From assembly GCA_004379115.1 (NCBI GenBank), contig NBNH01000039.1, forward strand, positions 1-44,883: DNA of 44,883 bases, in the 5' to 3' direction. The stretch comes from Actinomycetales bacterium mxb001 (GTDB lineage Bacteria; Actinomycetota; Actinomycetes; S36-B12). Position 1 is the first letter of the stretch, and each line of letters begins with the position of its first letter. Positions 20,945 to 32,731 of the stretch are shown piece after piece. The translations under genes were made by a program, and so were the position numbers. Under the pieces are notes generated by a model that searched no databases, was not told where the DNA came from, and saw nothing but the letters and a program-made list of their open reading frames with translations.

Positions 20945-21330
20945 GTCACTCGACGACGCAGGATGCGGATGACGATGTCATCAGCGGGCACGCCGACGGG
21001 AGCCTGAGGTTTGTGGATGACGACCTCGACGATGAGGACTCCGGGAAAGGCCAGGCACCGGTCCGCGATCCGCTGAGCGAGAGTCTCGATGAGGTCGACA
21101 GGCTCACCGGAGATTTCGGCGTGCGTCATCTGCGCGACATCGGCGTAGTTGACCGTCTTGGTCAGGTCGTCATCGCGCGCGGCGGCCGATGTGTCGACGC
21201 CCAGACGAATGTCGGCAATGAAGGGCTGCCCTCTGAGTCGCTCGTCGGGCAGGACGCCGTGGTGTCCGTGGGCACGAATGCCCAGGACCTCGATGACATC
21301 GACGCCGTCGTCGGCATGCAGTGCGCTCAT
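20941..21330 (-). CDS. folB: Dihydroneopterin aldolase
   Basis: DVIEVLGIRAHGHHGVLPDERLRGQPFIADIRLGVDTSAAARDDDLTKTVNYADV. Confidence 0.95.
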   Translation of the reverse strand: MSALHADDGVDVIEVLGIRAHGHHGVLPDERLRGQPFIADIRLGVDTSAAARDDDLTKTVNYADVAQMTHAEISGEPVDLIETLAQRIADRCLAFPGVLIVEVVIHKPQAPVGVPADDIVIRILRRRVT

Positions 21331-22181
21331 GCGGGACCTCGCCAGGCTCGGGCCACCATGACCGCATCATGGCTCGCGGCGACCTCGTGGACACGCACAC
21401 CCCAGACGCCAGCCGCGGCCGCGAGCGCGGTGATCGCATCACCGGCAGCCTCACGCCCCTCGAGCGGGCGAAGCTGACCGTCGGCATCGGCGAGGAGTTC
21501 GCCGAGGAAGCGCTTGCGCGAGGCACCCAGCAAGAGGGGGTGACCGAGCGACATGAGGGCCTCGAGATCGCGCAGGATCGCCCAGTTGTGCTCGGCGTTC
21601 TTGGCAAAGCCCAGGCCGGGGTCGATGACGACGCGATCGAGAGAGACTCCCGCGGCTTCGAGCGCGACCAACCGGGCGCCGATCTCGCGGCACACATCGC
21701 TCACCACGTCGTCATAGGTGGCCAGTGACTGCATGACCGCACTGGGCCCGCGCCAGTGCATGGCGATGAAGGGGGCCGAGACCGTGGCGAGGAACGGCAG
21801 CATGTCAGGGTCGGCCTGACCGCCGCTGACGTCGTTGACGACACAGGCACCCCGGGACACGCACTCGGCGGCCACGCTCGCTCGCATCGTGTCGATACTC
21901 ACGGGGATCGCGTCGGCGACCAGAGCATCAACGACGGGGAGGACACGTGCGAGCTCCTCCTGCTCCGGGATGCGGTCGGCACCGGGGCGCGTGGACTCAC
22001 CCCCGACATCGACGATGTCGGCACCGGCCTCGCGCAGCAGCCGCCCACGCTTGATCGCATCGCTGGCGTCATGCCAACGCCCGCCGTCCGAAAATGAATC
22101 GGGAGTGACGTTGAGGATCCCCATGACCACGGTGCGGTCGAGTGAGGAGATCTCGCGGGGCAGACCGGCCGGGTGCCGCAC
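21327..22181 (-). CDS. folP: Dihydropteroate synthase
   Basis: VMGILNVTPDSFSDGGRW, DVGGESTRPGADRI, VVNDVSGGQ, VIDPGLGFAKNAEHN. GTG at 22181, 1 nt after the folE stop, inferred as start. Confidence 0.95.
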   Translation of the reverse strand: MRHPAGLPREISSLDRTVVMGILNVTPDSFSDGGRWHDASDAIKRGRLLREAGADIVDVGGESTRPGADRIPEQEELARVLPVVDALVADAIPVSIDTMRASVAAECVSRGACVVNDVSGGQADPDMLPFLATVSAPFIAMHWRGPSAVMQSLATYDDVVSDVCREIGARLVALEAAGVSLDRVVIDPGLGFAKNAEHNWAILRDLEALMSLGHPLLLGASRKRFLGELLADADGQLRPLEGREAAGDAITALAAAAGVWGVRVHEVAASHDAVMVARAWRGPA

Positions 22182-22182
22182 G

Positions 22183-22823
22183 CTATCCCCCGAGCAGTGC
22201 CATGGCCTCGGCACGCGTGGCCGGATTGGCCAGGGCGCCGCGGACCGCACTGGTGACCGTTCGGGCTCCGGGCTTGCGAACGCCGCGCATCGACATGCAC
22301 ATGTGCTCGCACGAAAGGACCACGATCGCCCCGCGCGGCTGCAGGATGCGCATGAGCGAATCGGCCACCTGGGTCGTCAGACGCTCCTGCACCTGGGGCC
22401 GCTTGGCGAAGACCTCGACGACGCGCGCAAGCTTGGACAGACCCGTGATGCGACCGTTGTCGCCCGGGATGTAGCCGACATGCGCGACGCCATGGAAGGG
22501 CACCAGGTGGTGCTCGCAGGTGCTGAACACCTCGATGTCCTTGACGATGACCAACTCGTCGTGGCCGATGTCAAAGGTTGTGGTGAGCACGTCGTCGGCT
22601 GTCATGTGCATGCCGGAGAACATCTCGGCGTACGCGCGGGCCACCCGAGCGGGCGTATCGAGGAGACCGTCTCGGTCAGGGTCCTCGCCGATGGCCAGCA
22701 GGAGTTCGCGCACGGCGCGCTCCGCACGCTCGTGGTCGAAGGGACGCACGGCCGGCGGCTCGTTCGGCAAGGAGATGGGATCGATCCCCGTGCGACCGAC
22801 GTCGAGGCGATCCGTGTCGGAGG

Positions 22824-22827
<4 letters not shown>
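22183..22827 (-). CDS. folE: GTP cyclohydrolase I
   Basis: [63 protein letters not shown]. Confidence 0.97.
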
Positions 22828-24872
<2,045 letters not shown>

Positions 24873-24923
24873 GGCGCGTCTCCTGGATCGGCGTGGGGCG
24901 GAAGTTCCGCTCGTGAGGGACAA

Positions 24924-24942
24924 CCCCCGAGCGAATCGGGGG
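24924..24942. promoter_or_regulatory. GC hairpin CCCCCGA-GCGAA-TCGGGGG in the ftsH upstream region
   Basis: Perfect 7-bp inverted repeat with 5-nt loop, about 52 bp upstream of the ftsH ATG. Confidence 0.6.
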
Positions 24943-24946
24943 ATTC

Positions 24947-24960
24947 CCGTCCTCAGACGG
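24947..24960. promoter_or_regulatory. Second hairpin CCGTC-CTCA-GACGG adjacent to the first
   Basis: Perfect 5-bp inverted repeat with 4-nt loop. Confidence 0.45.
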
Positions 24961-24966
24961 TACACC

Positions 24967-24994
24967 GCTCAGGGGCGTTCCCTCCGGGCTGAGC
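24967..24994 (-). terminator. Possible hairpin after hpt (GCTCAG...CTGAGC)
   Basis: 6-bp inverted repeat with GC-rich interior, just downstream of the hpt stop; no clear T-tract. Confidence 0.3.
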
Positions 24995-25000
24995 CCGGGC

Positions 25001-25561
25001 CTAGCCCCCGTAGACCCAGGGGTCCAGGACGCAGATCTCCCGAAGATTGCGGTAGCGCTCGTTGTAGTCGAGTCCGTAGCCCACCACGAAGACGTTGGGG
25101 ATATCGAAGCCCACGTAGCGGGGGGAGACCGGGACCTTGACCGCCTCGGGCTTGCGCAGCAGGGCGAAGACCTCGACCGAGGCGACGCCGCGGGACCCCA
25201 GGTTCTTCAGCAGCCACGAGAGCGTCAGGCCGGTGTCGAGGATGTCTTCGACCACGAGCACGTGACGACCGGCGATATCGGTGTCGAGGTCCTTGAGGAT
25301 GCGCACGACGCCGGACGACTGGGTGCCGGATCCGTAGGACGAGACGGCCATCCAGTCCATGTGCACGTGCGACTTCATGTGCCGGACGAAGTCGGCCATC
25401 ACCAAGGTGGCGCCCTTGAGCACGCCCACGAGCAGCAGATCTCGACCGGCGTAGTCGGTATCGACCTGCGCGGCGATCTCGGCCAGGCGCTCTTGGATCT
25501 GGCTCTCGGTCAGCAGCACGCTGGTGATCTCAGACGGGACGTGGTCGGCGTCCACGCTCAC
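25001..25561 (-). CDS. hpt: Hypoxanthine phosphoribosyltransferase
   Basis: [69 protein letters not shown] at 25561 overlaps the tilS stop (GTGA). Confidence 0.95.
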   Translation of the reverse strand: MSVDADHVPSEITSVLLTESQIQERLAEIAAQVDTDYAGRDLLLVGVLKGATLVMADFVRHMKSHVHMDWMAVSSYGSGTQSSGVVRILKDLDTDIAGRHVLVVEDILDTGLTLSWLLKNLGSRGVASVEVFALLRKPEAVKVPVSPRYVGFDIPNVFVVGYGLDYNERYRNLREICVLDPWVYGG

Positions 25562-26589
25562 TCCTCGGGGGCTCGTGGGGCGTTGCGGTCGCGGCGCTCG
25601 CGGACCGAGTCGACGCGACCAAGCGTCAGCCTTCCATACGCACGCCATGCACCCACATGGGCGGGCAGGTCGACCGCACCCTGGCCGTGCCAGTCCGAGA
25701 TCAGCGCCTCGATGCGATCGACATGGGCCAGCGTCAGATCGGTCGCGGGTACGCCGGCCCGCAGGGCAGCGTGACGTACGACGCGCGTGCGCACGGCACG
25801 CGGGAGCGCCTCGAGAGCGGTCACCTCGAAGGCCAGGCCCGCTTCGACGGCGATCTCCAGGTGCGCAAGGGCGTTGGCGGCGAGGTCGTCCAGGGCATCG
25901 GCGTCGTCTCGCAGCAGGCGTGCCGACCGCGCGAGGCCATCGACGACATCATCGCCGAGCGCATCAGCGAGGGCAGGGAGCGCTTGTGTGCGGACGCGCA
26001 CGCGCGCGAATGCCGTGTCGGCGTTGTGGGGGTCCTCCCACGCATCGTGCCCGTCCAGGCTCGCCCGGACGACAGATCGCGGAACGTCGAGCAGCGGTCG
26101 GCGCCAGAGTCCGTCGACCGGCGACATCGCCGCCAGGGACCGGGCACCCGATCCGCGTGCCAGGCGGAGCAGAACGGTCTCGGCCTGGTCATCGCGGGTG
26201 TGCGCGAGCAGGATCGCCGCGCAGCCCAGTCGCTCGGCCGCGGCACTCAGCGCGGCACGACGTGCATCACGGGCGGCCGCCTCCAGTCCCCCGCTGCCCG
26301 GCCCGATGGCGACATCGACGCGCACCACCTCGACCGGGTCGAGCCCCGCGCGAGCGCAGGCCTCACCCGCTGTCGCGGCCACCGCCGATGAGTCGCCTTG
26401 CAGTCCGTGATCGACGACGACAGCGGCGATGTGTCGGCCCGACACTCGGCTCTCATCACCAGCGGCAAGGGCTAGTGCGAGCGAGTCAGCGCCACCGGAG
26501 CACGCCACGAGCACCGGATGCGCAACATCGACATCGGCGAGCGATGCACGGATGGCGCGACGTACGACGTGCCGCGCGTCGTCGCTCAC
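25558..26589 (-). CDS. tilS: tRNA(Ile)-lysidine synthase
   Basis: [21 protein letters not shown]-loop, [39 protein letters not shown] at 26589 overlaps the upstream stop. Confidence 0.94.
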   Translation of the reverse strand: MSDDARHVVRRAIRASLADVDVAHPVLVACSGGADSLALALAAGDESRVSGRHIAAVVVDHGLQGDSSAVAATAGEACARAGLDPVEVVRVDVAIGPGSGGLEAAARDARRAALSAAAERLGCAAILLAHTRDDQAETVLLRLARGSGARSLAAMSPVDGLWRRPLLDVPRSVVRASLDGHDAWEDPHNADTAFARVRVRTQALPALADALGDDVVDGLARSARLLRDDADALDDLAANALAHLEIAVEAGLAFEVTALEALPRAVRTRVVRHAALRAGVPATDLTLAHVDRIEALISDWHGQGAVDLPAHVGAWRAYGRLTLGRVDSVRERRDRNAPRAPEE

Positions 26590-27647
26590 GCGTGGACCCG
26601 TCGGACCCAGGCTGCCGGGTCGTGGATCTCCTTGGGCAGCGGGAGCGTGTCGGGCGAGGTCCACACGGCGTTGAAGCCCGACATGCCCACACGCTCGACG
26701 ACACCGCGGACGAAGGCGGCGCCGTCGGTGTACTGGCGAAGTTTTGCGTCGAGGCCGAGCAGTCGGCGCAGCGCACCATCGAGGGTGCCCGCCTGGTGGC
26801 GACGGGTCTCGAAGCGAGCGCGGATCGTCTCCACCGTGGGCACGACGGCGGGGCCGACCGCATCCATGACGACATCGGCATGACCTTCTAGGAGCGACAT
26901 GAGGGCGGTCAGGCGATCGAGCACAGCGCGCTGCTCGGGGGTCTGCACCAGGTCGAGCAGTCCACCGGAGCCGCGCTGCCCCGAGCGCAGTCCGGACACC
27001 GCTCGAGAGATGGCGCTACGGGCATCCAGGTCGGCGGCCTTGAGGTAGGCGTGCACCTCCGAGGTGAAGTGGTCCGACAACCACGTGACGGCCCCGAACT
27101 GCACGCGGTGCGTCTCTTCGTGAAGGCACACCCACAGTCGGAAGTCCGTGGCATCGACCCCGAGTTGTGTCTCGGCGTGGACGATGTTGGGCGCGACGAG
27201 CAGGAGTCGCCCCTGACCGCCGAAGGCCTCGAACTGGCCGAGCACCTTGCCGGACAGCCACGACAGCACCACGCCCATCTGCACAGCGGTGACCCGCGAA
27301 CCGACCGCCTGGGCCACCGCACTTGGTTCGCGATCGCGCAGGAGATGGGCAACGGGCTCGATCGCGGTCTGGAACTGCCCGACGTTCGACGAGATCCATT
27401 CAGGGCGTCCGACGACGACAGTGCGGTGCTCGTCGAAAGGCGCTTCGAGTCCGGTGACATCCATGACGGGCCCGACGGCACGTTCGCTCGCTCGCCGAAG
27501 TTGGCGCACCACGGCCTCGACCTCGACGCGTGAGGCAAGGGGCCCGGCGGGCGCGAGCCTGATGCCGGTGCTGCGGGCCAGCTGCCAATCGACGAGGTCG
27601 GACACCCCTTGACTGTACGTCGCCTCCGCTAGCCGGAGCAGGTGCAC
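26586..27647 (-). CDS. Putative zinc-dependent metalloprotease (actinobacterial 'F420-associated/putative hydrolase' type)
   Basis: LWVCLHEETHRVQFGAVTWLSDH (HExxH) and syntenic position between tilS and dacB. Start uncertain (GTG 27605 also possible). Confidence 0.8.
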   Translation of the reverse strand: MHLLRLAEATYSQGVSDLVDWQLARSTGIRLAPAGPLASRVEVEAVVRQLRRASERAVGPVMDVTGLEAPFDEHRTVVVGRPEWISSNVGQFQTAIEPVAHLLRDREPSAVAQAVGSRVTAVQMGVVLSWLSGKVLGQFEAFGGQGRLLLVAPNIVHAETQLGVDATDFRLWVCLHEETHRVQFGAVTWLSDHFTSEVHAYLKAADLDARSAISRAVSGLRSGQRGSGGLLDLVQTPEQRAVLDRLTALMSLLEGHADVVMDAVGPAVVPTVETIRARFETRRHQAGTLDGALRRLLGLDAKLRQYTDGAAFVRGVVERVGMSGFNAVWTSPDTLPLPKEIHDPAAWVRRVHA

Positions 27648-28954
27648 TCGGCGAGGGCCGTCGCCGCTCGATCCAGGGCATCGCGTGACAGCGCAACATC
27701 GCCCGCCTTGTCAGACATGAAGGCGAACACGAGGAGTCGACCGTTGGCGTCGACCACGGTGCCGGCCAGCGTGGAGACACCGATGAGCGTTCCGGTCTTG
27801 GCGCGCACGATGCCGGCACCCGCTGCCGCCTCCCCCGACAGGAACCGATCGTTGAGGGTGCCGGTGAGTCCCGCGATCGGCAGTCCGGTGATCAGCGGCC
27901 AACTCCACGGCGGACTCGACGTGCCCGCGGCCGTGGCGATGACCGATGCCAAAGTCGATGGCGAGGCGACATCGTCGTACGACAGGCCACTGCCATCGAC
28001 GGAGACAAGTCCCGTCGTCGGGACGCCGAGATCCGTGAGCGCCTGTTTCGTTGCCGCGGCGCCCGACTCGAATGAACCCGTGCCGGTCAAGGCGGCTCCC
28101 GCGAGGTGCGCCAATTGCTCGGCCATGTCGTTATCGGATTCGGTGAGCATGGTTTCGACCATGGTGGCCAGGGCAACCGACTCGGTCTCGGCGATGACGC
28201 TGCCGATCGCCGTACCGGGTTGGGGACCGTCGACGGCCAGGCCGCGCTCCCCCAGCATGCCGGCGAACATCGTGGCGGCGGCCAGTGCGGGATCGGGCTC
28301 GCGTGCATCGGATCCGGGGATGCGGGCGCGATCGACGACGAGGGCCGACACCGGCGCCGCGACGCCCATCGCCGGATAGGAGGAATCCCAGCCGGGAGCG
28401 ATGGCCGGACCCGTGAACAGCGATGTGTCATAGCGCAGCGCGATGGAGGTGCCCGGATCGACCTGCGCCGCCACTTCATCGGCGAGTTCACCCAGCGATG
28501 AGCCTTCGGCGGCCACGGACGCCAGGGTGGGGTCGCCCGCTCCGACGATCGTGAGCACCGACGTTGTGGGGTCCCAGGTCACCGTCGTCACGAGACGTTG
28601 ATCGGGACCGAGCGCGCTGAGTACCGAGACAGCGGTGAAGACCTTTTCATTGGACGCCGTGGATCGCGGCGTGGTCCCGTCCTGATCGAACACGAGCTCA
28701 CCGGTGGCCACGTCGATGACGACGGCACCCACGGAACCGCCCAGAGCCGAGTCGGAGAGCGGTCCCTCGAGGGCCGCGGATACCGCGCTGGCGACCGGGG
28801 CGGTGGCCGGTTGGGTGCTCGCCGGCGGCAGGACCGGGCCAGCCTGGCCCGCGGGCGCCGCTGCTGAGGCGGGCACGGCGAGGGCGCCAAGCATGACGAC
28901 GGCCCCTAACACGACGGGAGCCGTCCGCCGATCTCGCCAGCGCGCACCGAACAC
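27629..28954 (-). CDS. dacB: D-alanyl-D-alanine carboxypeptidase/endopeptidase, PBP4 (S13) family
   Basis: SxxK in STASNEKVF, SxN in ESDNDMAEQLAH, KTG in RAKTGTLIGVS. Start set at GTG 28954 (VFGARWRDRR... signal peptide); the track ORF overlaps ppa. Confidence 0.88.
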   Translation of the reverse strand: MFGARWRDRRTAPVVLGAVVMLGALAVPASAAAPAGQAGPVLPPASTQPATAPVASAVSAALEGPLSDSALGGSVGAVVIDVATGELVFDQDGTTPRSTASNEKVFTAVSVLSALGPDQRLVTTVTWDPTTSVLTIVGAGDPTLASVAAEGSSLGELADEVAAQVDPGTSIALRYDTSLFTGPAIAPGWDSSYPAMGVAAPVSALVVDRARIPGSDAREPDPALAAATMFAGMLGERGLAVDGPQPGTAIGSVIAETESVALATMVETMLTESDNDMAEQLAHLAGAALTGTGSFESGAAATKQALTDLGVPTTGLVSVDGSGLSYDDVASPSTLASVIATAAGTSSPPWSWPLITGLPIAGLTGTLNDRFLSGEAAAGAGIVRAKTGTLIGVSTLAGTVVDANGRLLVFAFMSDKAGDVALSRDALDRAATALAECTCSG

Positions 28955-28994
28955 GTAGGGAACACTAGGACAGGCAGCCCTTCGAGGAGGTTCC

Positions 28995-29498
28995 GTGACA
29001 TCCGCGCCGCTGGAATTCGACGTCACTATCGAGATCCCTGCGGGCAGCCGCAATAAGTACGAGATGGACCACCGGACCGGCCGCATTCGCCTCGACCGGA
29101 TGCTCTTCACGGCGACCCGCTACCCGCACGACTACGGGTTCGTCGATGACACCCTCGGGCTCGACGGCGACCCCCTCGACGCCCTCGTGCTCGTGCAGGA
29201 ACCGACGTTTCCCGGAGTCGTCATCCGGTGCCGGACCGTGGGCATGTTCCGCATGACTGACGAGGCCGGCGGCGACGACAAGTTGCTGTGCGTGCCGCTC
29301 AACGATCCGCGCCTCGACCACCTGCGCGACATCTACCACGTGGCCGAGTTCGATCGACTGGAGATCCAGCACTTCTTCGAGGTCTACAAGGACCTCGAGC
29401 CGGGTAAGTCCGTTGAGGGCGCAACGTGGGTGGGGCGCGAGGAGGCGGAGCAGGAAATCCGGGAATCCTGGGAGCGCTACGACGCCACGGAGAAGTAG
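28995..29498 (+). CDS. ppa: Inorganic pyrophosphatase
   Basis: [59 protein letters not shown] precedes GTG at 28995. Confidence 0.97.
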   Translation: MTSAPLEFDVTIEIPAGSRNKYEMDHRTGRIRLDRMLFTATRYPHDYGFVDDTLGLDGDPLDALVLVQEPTFPGVVIRCRTVGMFRMTDEAGGDDKLLCVPLNDPRLDHLRDIYHVAEFDRLEIQHFFEVYKDLEPGKSVEGATWVGREEAEQEIRESWERYDATEK

Positions 29499-29980
29499 TG
29501 CCTGGATCCGGAGACGGCTGGATCACGCTCGCCAGCGGACGCGTCATGTGGGGGCGCTACGGCGCGGCCGGCCTGCTGCTCTGCCATCGCGATGACAAAG
29601 CGACCGACCGCGTACTCCTCGCGCGCCGCGCCCATTGGGTTCATGGAGGAAACGGCCTGTGGTCGGTGCCCGGTGGGGCCATCGACGCCGAGGAGTCTCC
29701 CGTCGAGGCGGCCCTGCGCGAGTTCGACGAGGAGATCGGGGCCGTTCCCCCCGGCTGGCGCCTAGCCGGGATCCACGAGGTCGTGGTCGAGCCCGGTGTC
29801 TGGAGCTATCACACGTGCTGTGCGTTCGTCGACGAGCGACCGCACTACGACGCCACGCTGTCACTGGAAAACGACGAGGCGCAATGGTGGACCATCGACG
29901 AACTCACGGACCTGCCACTCTTCGGGCCGTTCGAAGACGCGCTTCCTGATCTGCTGCGGATCTTGACGGCCGAGCGCTAG
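29498..29980 (+). CDS. NUDIX hydrolase
   Basis: Nudix box GAIDAEESPVEAALREFDEEIGA. GTG at 29498 overlaps the ppa stop (TAGTG). Confidence 0.88.
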   Translation: MPGSGDGWITLASGRVMWGRYGAAGLLLCHRDDKATDRVLLARRAHWVHGGNGLWSVPGGAIDAEESPVEAALREFDEEIGAVPPGWRLAGIHEVVVEPGVWSYHTCCAFVDERPHYDATLSLENDEAQWWTIDELTDLPLFGPFEDALPDLLRILTAER

Positions 29981-31137
29981 CGAGCGGCGAGCTCTGCCAG
30001 CGTCACGTGATCGATGATGGGCGCGTAGGGCCCCATCGTGGGCGACGCCGGCTCACCCAGCGACACCTTGTCGATGCCGTACTTGAACGACGGCGAGGGC
30101 AGGATGTTGCGGACGATGAGGAACGCATTGGGCAGCGGCGCAGCCGCGCCGGGGTTGGCCCAGTTGAGGAAAGTCACGCCCTCGTACGCCGACCGATCGG
30201 GAACCTGGCCCGGTCCGACGATGGCCACCGTGTAGTTGCCGTCGGTCAGCGCGATCTCCCTGTCGCTCGCGCAGTCGACGACCGGCAGCGGCAGCACGTT
30301 GACGTTCTGGCAGATCGACCAGTAGCGCATGTCCTTGCGCACGCTCGGCGCCTTGCCCGTCACGATCAGGATCTTCGCGGGGTCATACGGCACGTCGGCG
30401 GCGAGATAGGACGTGTCGAAGCTGGGGTAGAAGCGACCACCCGGCGCCCTGATGAAGTAGTCGCTGGGCACGCCACTCGCCGTTTCGAGAATGGGCTGGT
30501 TGTCTGGCGGCCGAATCTGGTTGCCGACGCACGGCTTGAGTCGTTCGGTGCGCATCCCCTGAGCGCCGTCGTCGTGGACCAGCGTCACCGTCGGTAGTGG
30601 TCCGCCTGCGTAGGTGGATGTCTCAGACAGGTAGACGCGATACATGATGACGGTGACGTTCCTGAACGATGGCGATTGACCCGCGGCCGGCAGCGGGGCC
30701 GCCTGCAGTGAGTTGGGATCGCGCGGATTCTGCTTGGGGCTCACCGTGACGGTCCAAGAACCGTTCTTTGCGCGCTTGACCGTGACGTCGTTCACGCGAT
30801 CGATGACTTCGCGGTCTTCGTAGTTGTACGTCGTGATCGACCAGTAGCGCGCCTTGGGGTCACGGCCCTGGATGACGACCTTCTCCTTCGCGCCAATCAC
30901 GACGGCCTGGTTGATGTAGGCGGCATCGGTGTCGGGCCACGCGTAGTTGGCGCCCTGGGGGTAGACGATCGGCCAGGCGCATCGCCGATCCGGATCGGCG
31001 GGCAGGACGCCGATCGACTGCGCGGCCGGGGCGACGAGCAGGCCGGCGACCAGGGCACCGCACGCGGCGATGCCGACCATGAGGGAGCGCTTCACGGGCA
31101 TTCCCCGACGGTAGCGGGACATCACCGCTCGATGCAC
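29977..31137 (-). CDS. Secreted protein of unknown function with internal duplication
   Basis: Signal peptide MPVKRSLMVGIAACGALVAGLLVAPAAQS; two related segments containing ARYWSITTYNY and MRYWSICQNVN. Likely start at MPVKR. Confidence 0.8.
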   Translation of the reverse strand: MHRAVMSRYRRGMPVKRSLMVGIAACGALVAGLLVAPAAQSIGVLPADPDRRCAWPIVYPQGANYAWPDTDAAYINQAVVIGAKEKVVIQGRDPKARYWSITTYNYEDREVIDRVNDVTVKRAKNGSWTVTVSPKQNPRDPNSLQAAPLPAAGQSPSFRNVTVIMYRVYLSETSTYAGGPLPTVTLVHDDGAQGMRTERLKPCVGNQIRPPDNQPILETASGVPSDYFIRAPGGRFYPSFDTSYLAADVPYDPAKILIVTGKAPSVRKDMRYWSICQNVNVLPLPVVDCASDREIALTDGNYTVAIVGPGQVPDRSAYEGVTFLNWANPGAAAPLPNAFLIVRNILPSPSFKYGIDKVSLGEPASPTMGPYAPIIDHVTLAELAAR

Positions 31138-31141
31138 GACT

Positions 31142-31558
31142 TCAGGTACGTCGAGCCAGCACCAGCAGGACGGCGTACACGAGAATGAAGGCGAGCCCCA
31201 CGATGAGCAGGGCCCAGCGCACCAGGGTCCACTCGCCGGGTAGCGTCACGGTGAGGATGGTCATCAGGCCCCCGGCCACGATCATGACGGCGGCCGCCCC
31301 CAGCACCGGGTGATTGCCCGCTCGGCGGACGAGCCACATCTGCCCGCCCAGGCCGAGGAGCGCGGCTCCCAGCATGCGCAGGCACCAGGCGACGACGTCA
31401 TTGGAGTCGAAGCCGATCCAAGAGGCGAAGGTGTCGGGAATGAGCAGCAGCAGAACACCGGTGATGACGAAGAAGGCCGCACCCACGCCCAGCACCATGC
31501 GGATGATGCGGGCCGATGCCGCGACCCCGCCGATATCGCGGAGTTCAGCTTCCGTCAT
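31142..31558 (-). CDS. Small multi-TM membrane protein
   Basis: 138 aa, about four hydrophobic helices (VLGVGAAFFVITGVLLLLI, LRMLGAALLGLGGQMWLV, etc.). Confidence 0.78.
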   Translation of the reverse strand: MTEAELRDIGGVAASARIIRMVLGVGAAFFVITGVLLLLIPDTFASWIGFDSNDVVAWCLRMLGAALLGLGGQMWLVRRAGNHPVLGAAAVMIVAGGLMTILTVTLPGEWTLVRWALLIVGLAFILVYAVLLVLARRT

Positions 31559-31594
31559 AAGCCGACAGTAGGGCTCAGCAAGGCCCAGCGGGCG

Positions 31595-32140
31595 TTACGC
31601 CACGGTCGAGTCCCCGGCGAGGAGCAGCTGCGGCAGGATCGTCAGCGTGTAGCCACCATCGCCAGGTGTGAGAACCCAGTAGAGATCGAAACGATCCTCG
31701 GGCCACGCGTCGGGTACGTCGACCCCGCTGGCGAGCGGGAACGCGCGGGCGAGAGTGGGAATGTGCCCGTGGTCCCAGACGATGAGAGTTGCCTGATCGG
31801 ACCCGATGACCTCCTGGGCGAGCTTGGCCTCGTCTCCGCGACCCATGTGGTCGAGCATGGCGAGGTCTAGCCGCTGGGCGATCCCGTGCGCCGTGAGACG
31901 CGGACGGTCGCTGTCGTGGTGGGGATCCGTGGCCGTGGCATAGACGCGCTCAGGCTTGGTGATGGAGTCGTCGCCCGATCCCGCGAAAGCCATGCGCGCG
32001 GCGAGCGCCCCGGCGCGCGACCACCCGCGCGGCGTGAGCCCGTGCCCCGAGGGATGTCCCTTGTGGTCGACCCCGTCTGCGACGCCGTGCTCGGGCTTCT
32101 CGGCATGTCTCACGATGATCACGACCGGCTGCTCTGTCAT
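31595..32140 (-). CDS. Histidine phosphatase (SixA/PGAM-like) family protein
   Basis: PVVIIVRHAEKPEHG (RHxxK/E variant), GLTPRGWSRAGALA, IVWDHGHIPTLARA. ATG at 32140 overlaps the upstream stop. Confidence 0.78.
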   Translation of the reverse strand: MTEQPVVIIVRHAEKPEHGVADGVDHKGHPSGHGLTPRGWSRAGALAARMAFAGSGDDSITKPERVYATATDPHHDSDRPRLTAHGIAQRLDLAMLDHMGRGDEAKLAQEVIGSDQATLIVWDHGHIPTLARAFPLASGVDVPDAWPEDRFDLYWVLTPGDGGYTLTILPQLLLAGDSTVA

Positions 32141-32730
32141 GTGCGTCCCTCCGCGAGTGCGAGTTCGGCGAGGAACGAGGCGGTGAGGTGATCGACCAGT
32201 GCCTCGCGCGAAACTGACCGAGGATCCCACGCCAACACGGTTTCCTCCATGCCGACCAGCCAACCGCGAACGATGAGTCGGGTCAGTGGCGACGTGTCGG
32301 GGCAGTCCGCGGCGTCGAGCCACCGCGGCACGAGCGCGTCTCGGGTGTCGGCGATGAGCTCGACGATGCGCTGATCGCCGCCGCCCGCGCCGCGGACAAG
32401 CGCGGTGTAGCTCAGCCGATTGCGTTCGACGAGCCGCACGAAGCCGTCGACGAGCGAGCGAATGCGGTCAGGTGCACCCGCCCCCTCCGGAAGCCGCGGC
32501 GGATGCAGGAGGCGTTTGCCCATGGTGGACACCACCGCGAAGTAGAAGTCCGCCTTCGTCGGGAAGTAGTGGAACAGGAGGGTCCGGCTGATACCGGCCG
32601 CACTGGCCACGTCGTCGAGAGGCAACTCGTGGATGGGCCGGGACTGCAGGAGCTCCCAGCCCACCTCGATCAGCTGCGCCCGGCGGGCATCGGCCGACAT
32701 GCGCGTGGTGAGCCCGGGTGGGCTCACCAC
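32137..32730 (-). CDS. TetR-family transcriptional regulator
   Basis: AQLIEVGWELLQSRPIHELPLDDVASAAGISRTLLFHYFPTKADFYFAVV helix-turn-helix. Start GTG 32730 or ATG 32700. Confidence 0.88.
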   Translation of the reverse strand: MVSPPGLTTRMSADARRAQLIEVGWELLQSRPIHELPLDDVASAAGISRTLLFHYFPTKADFYFAVVSTMGKRLLHPPRLPEGAGAPDRIRSLVDGFVRLVERNRLSYTALVRGAGGGDQRIVELIADTRDALVPRWLDAADCPDTSPLTRLIVRGWLVGMEETVLAWDPRSVSREALVDHLTASFLAELALAEGRT

Positions 32731-32731
32731 G

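Noticed and set aside
25524-26891. 455-aa plus-strand ORF
   Set aside because: Antisense to tilS, Arg/Pro/Gly-rich; shadow ORF.
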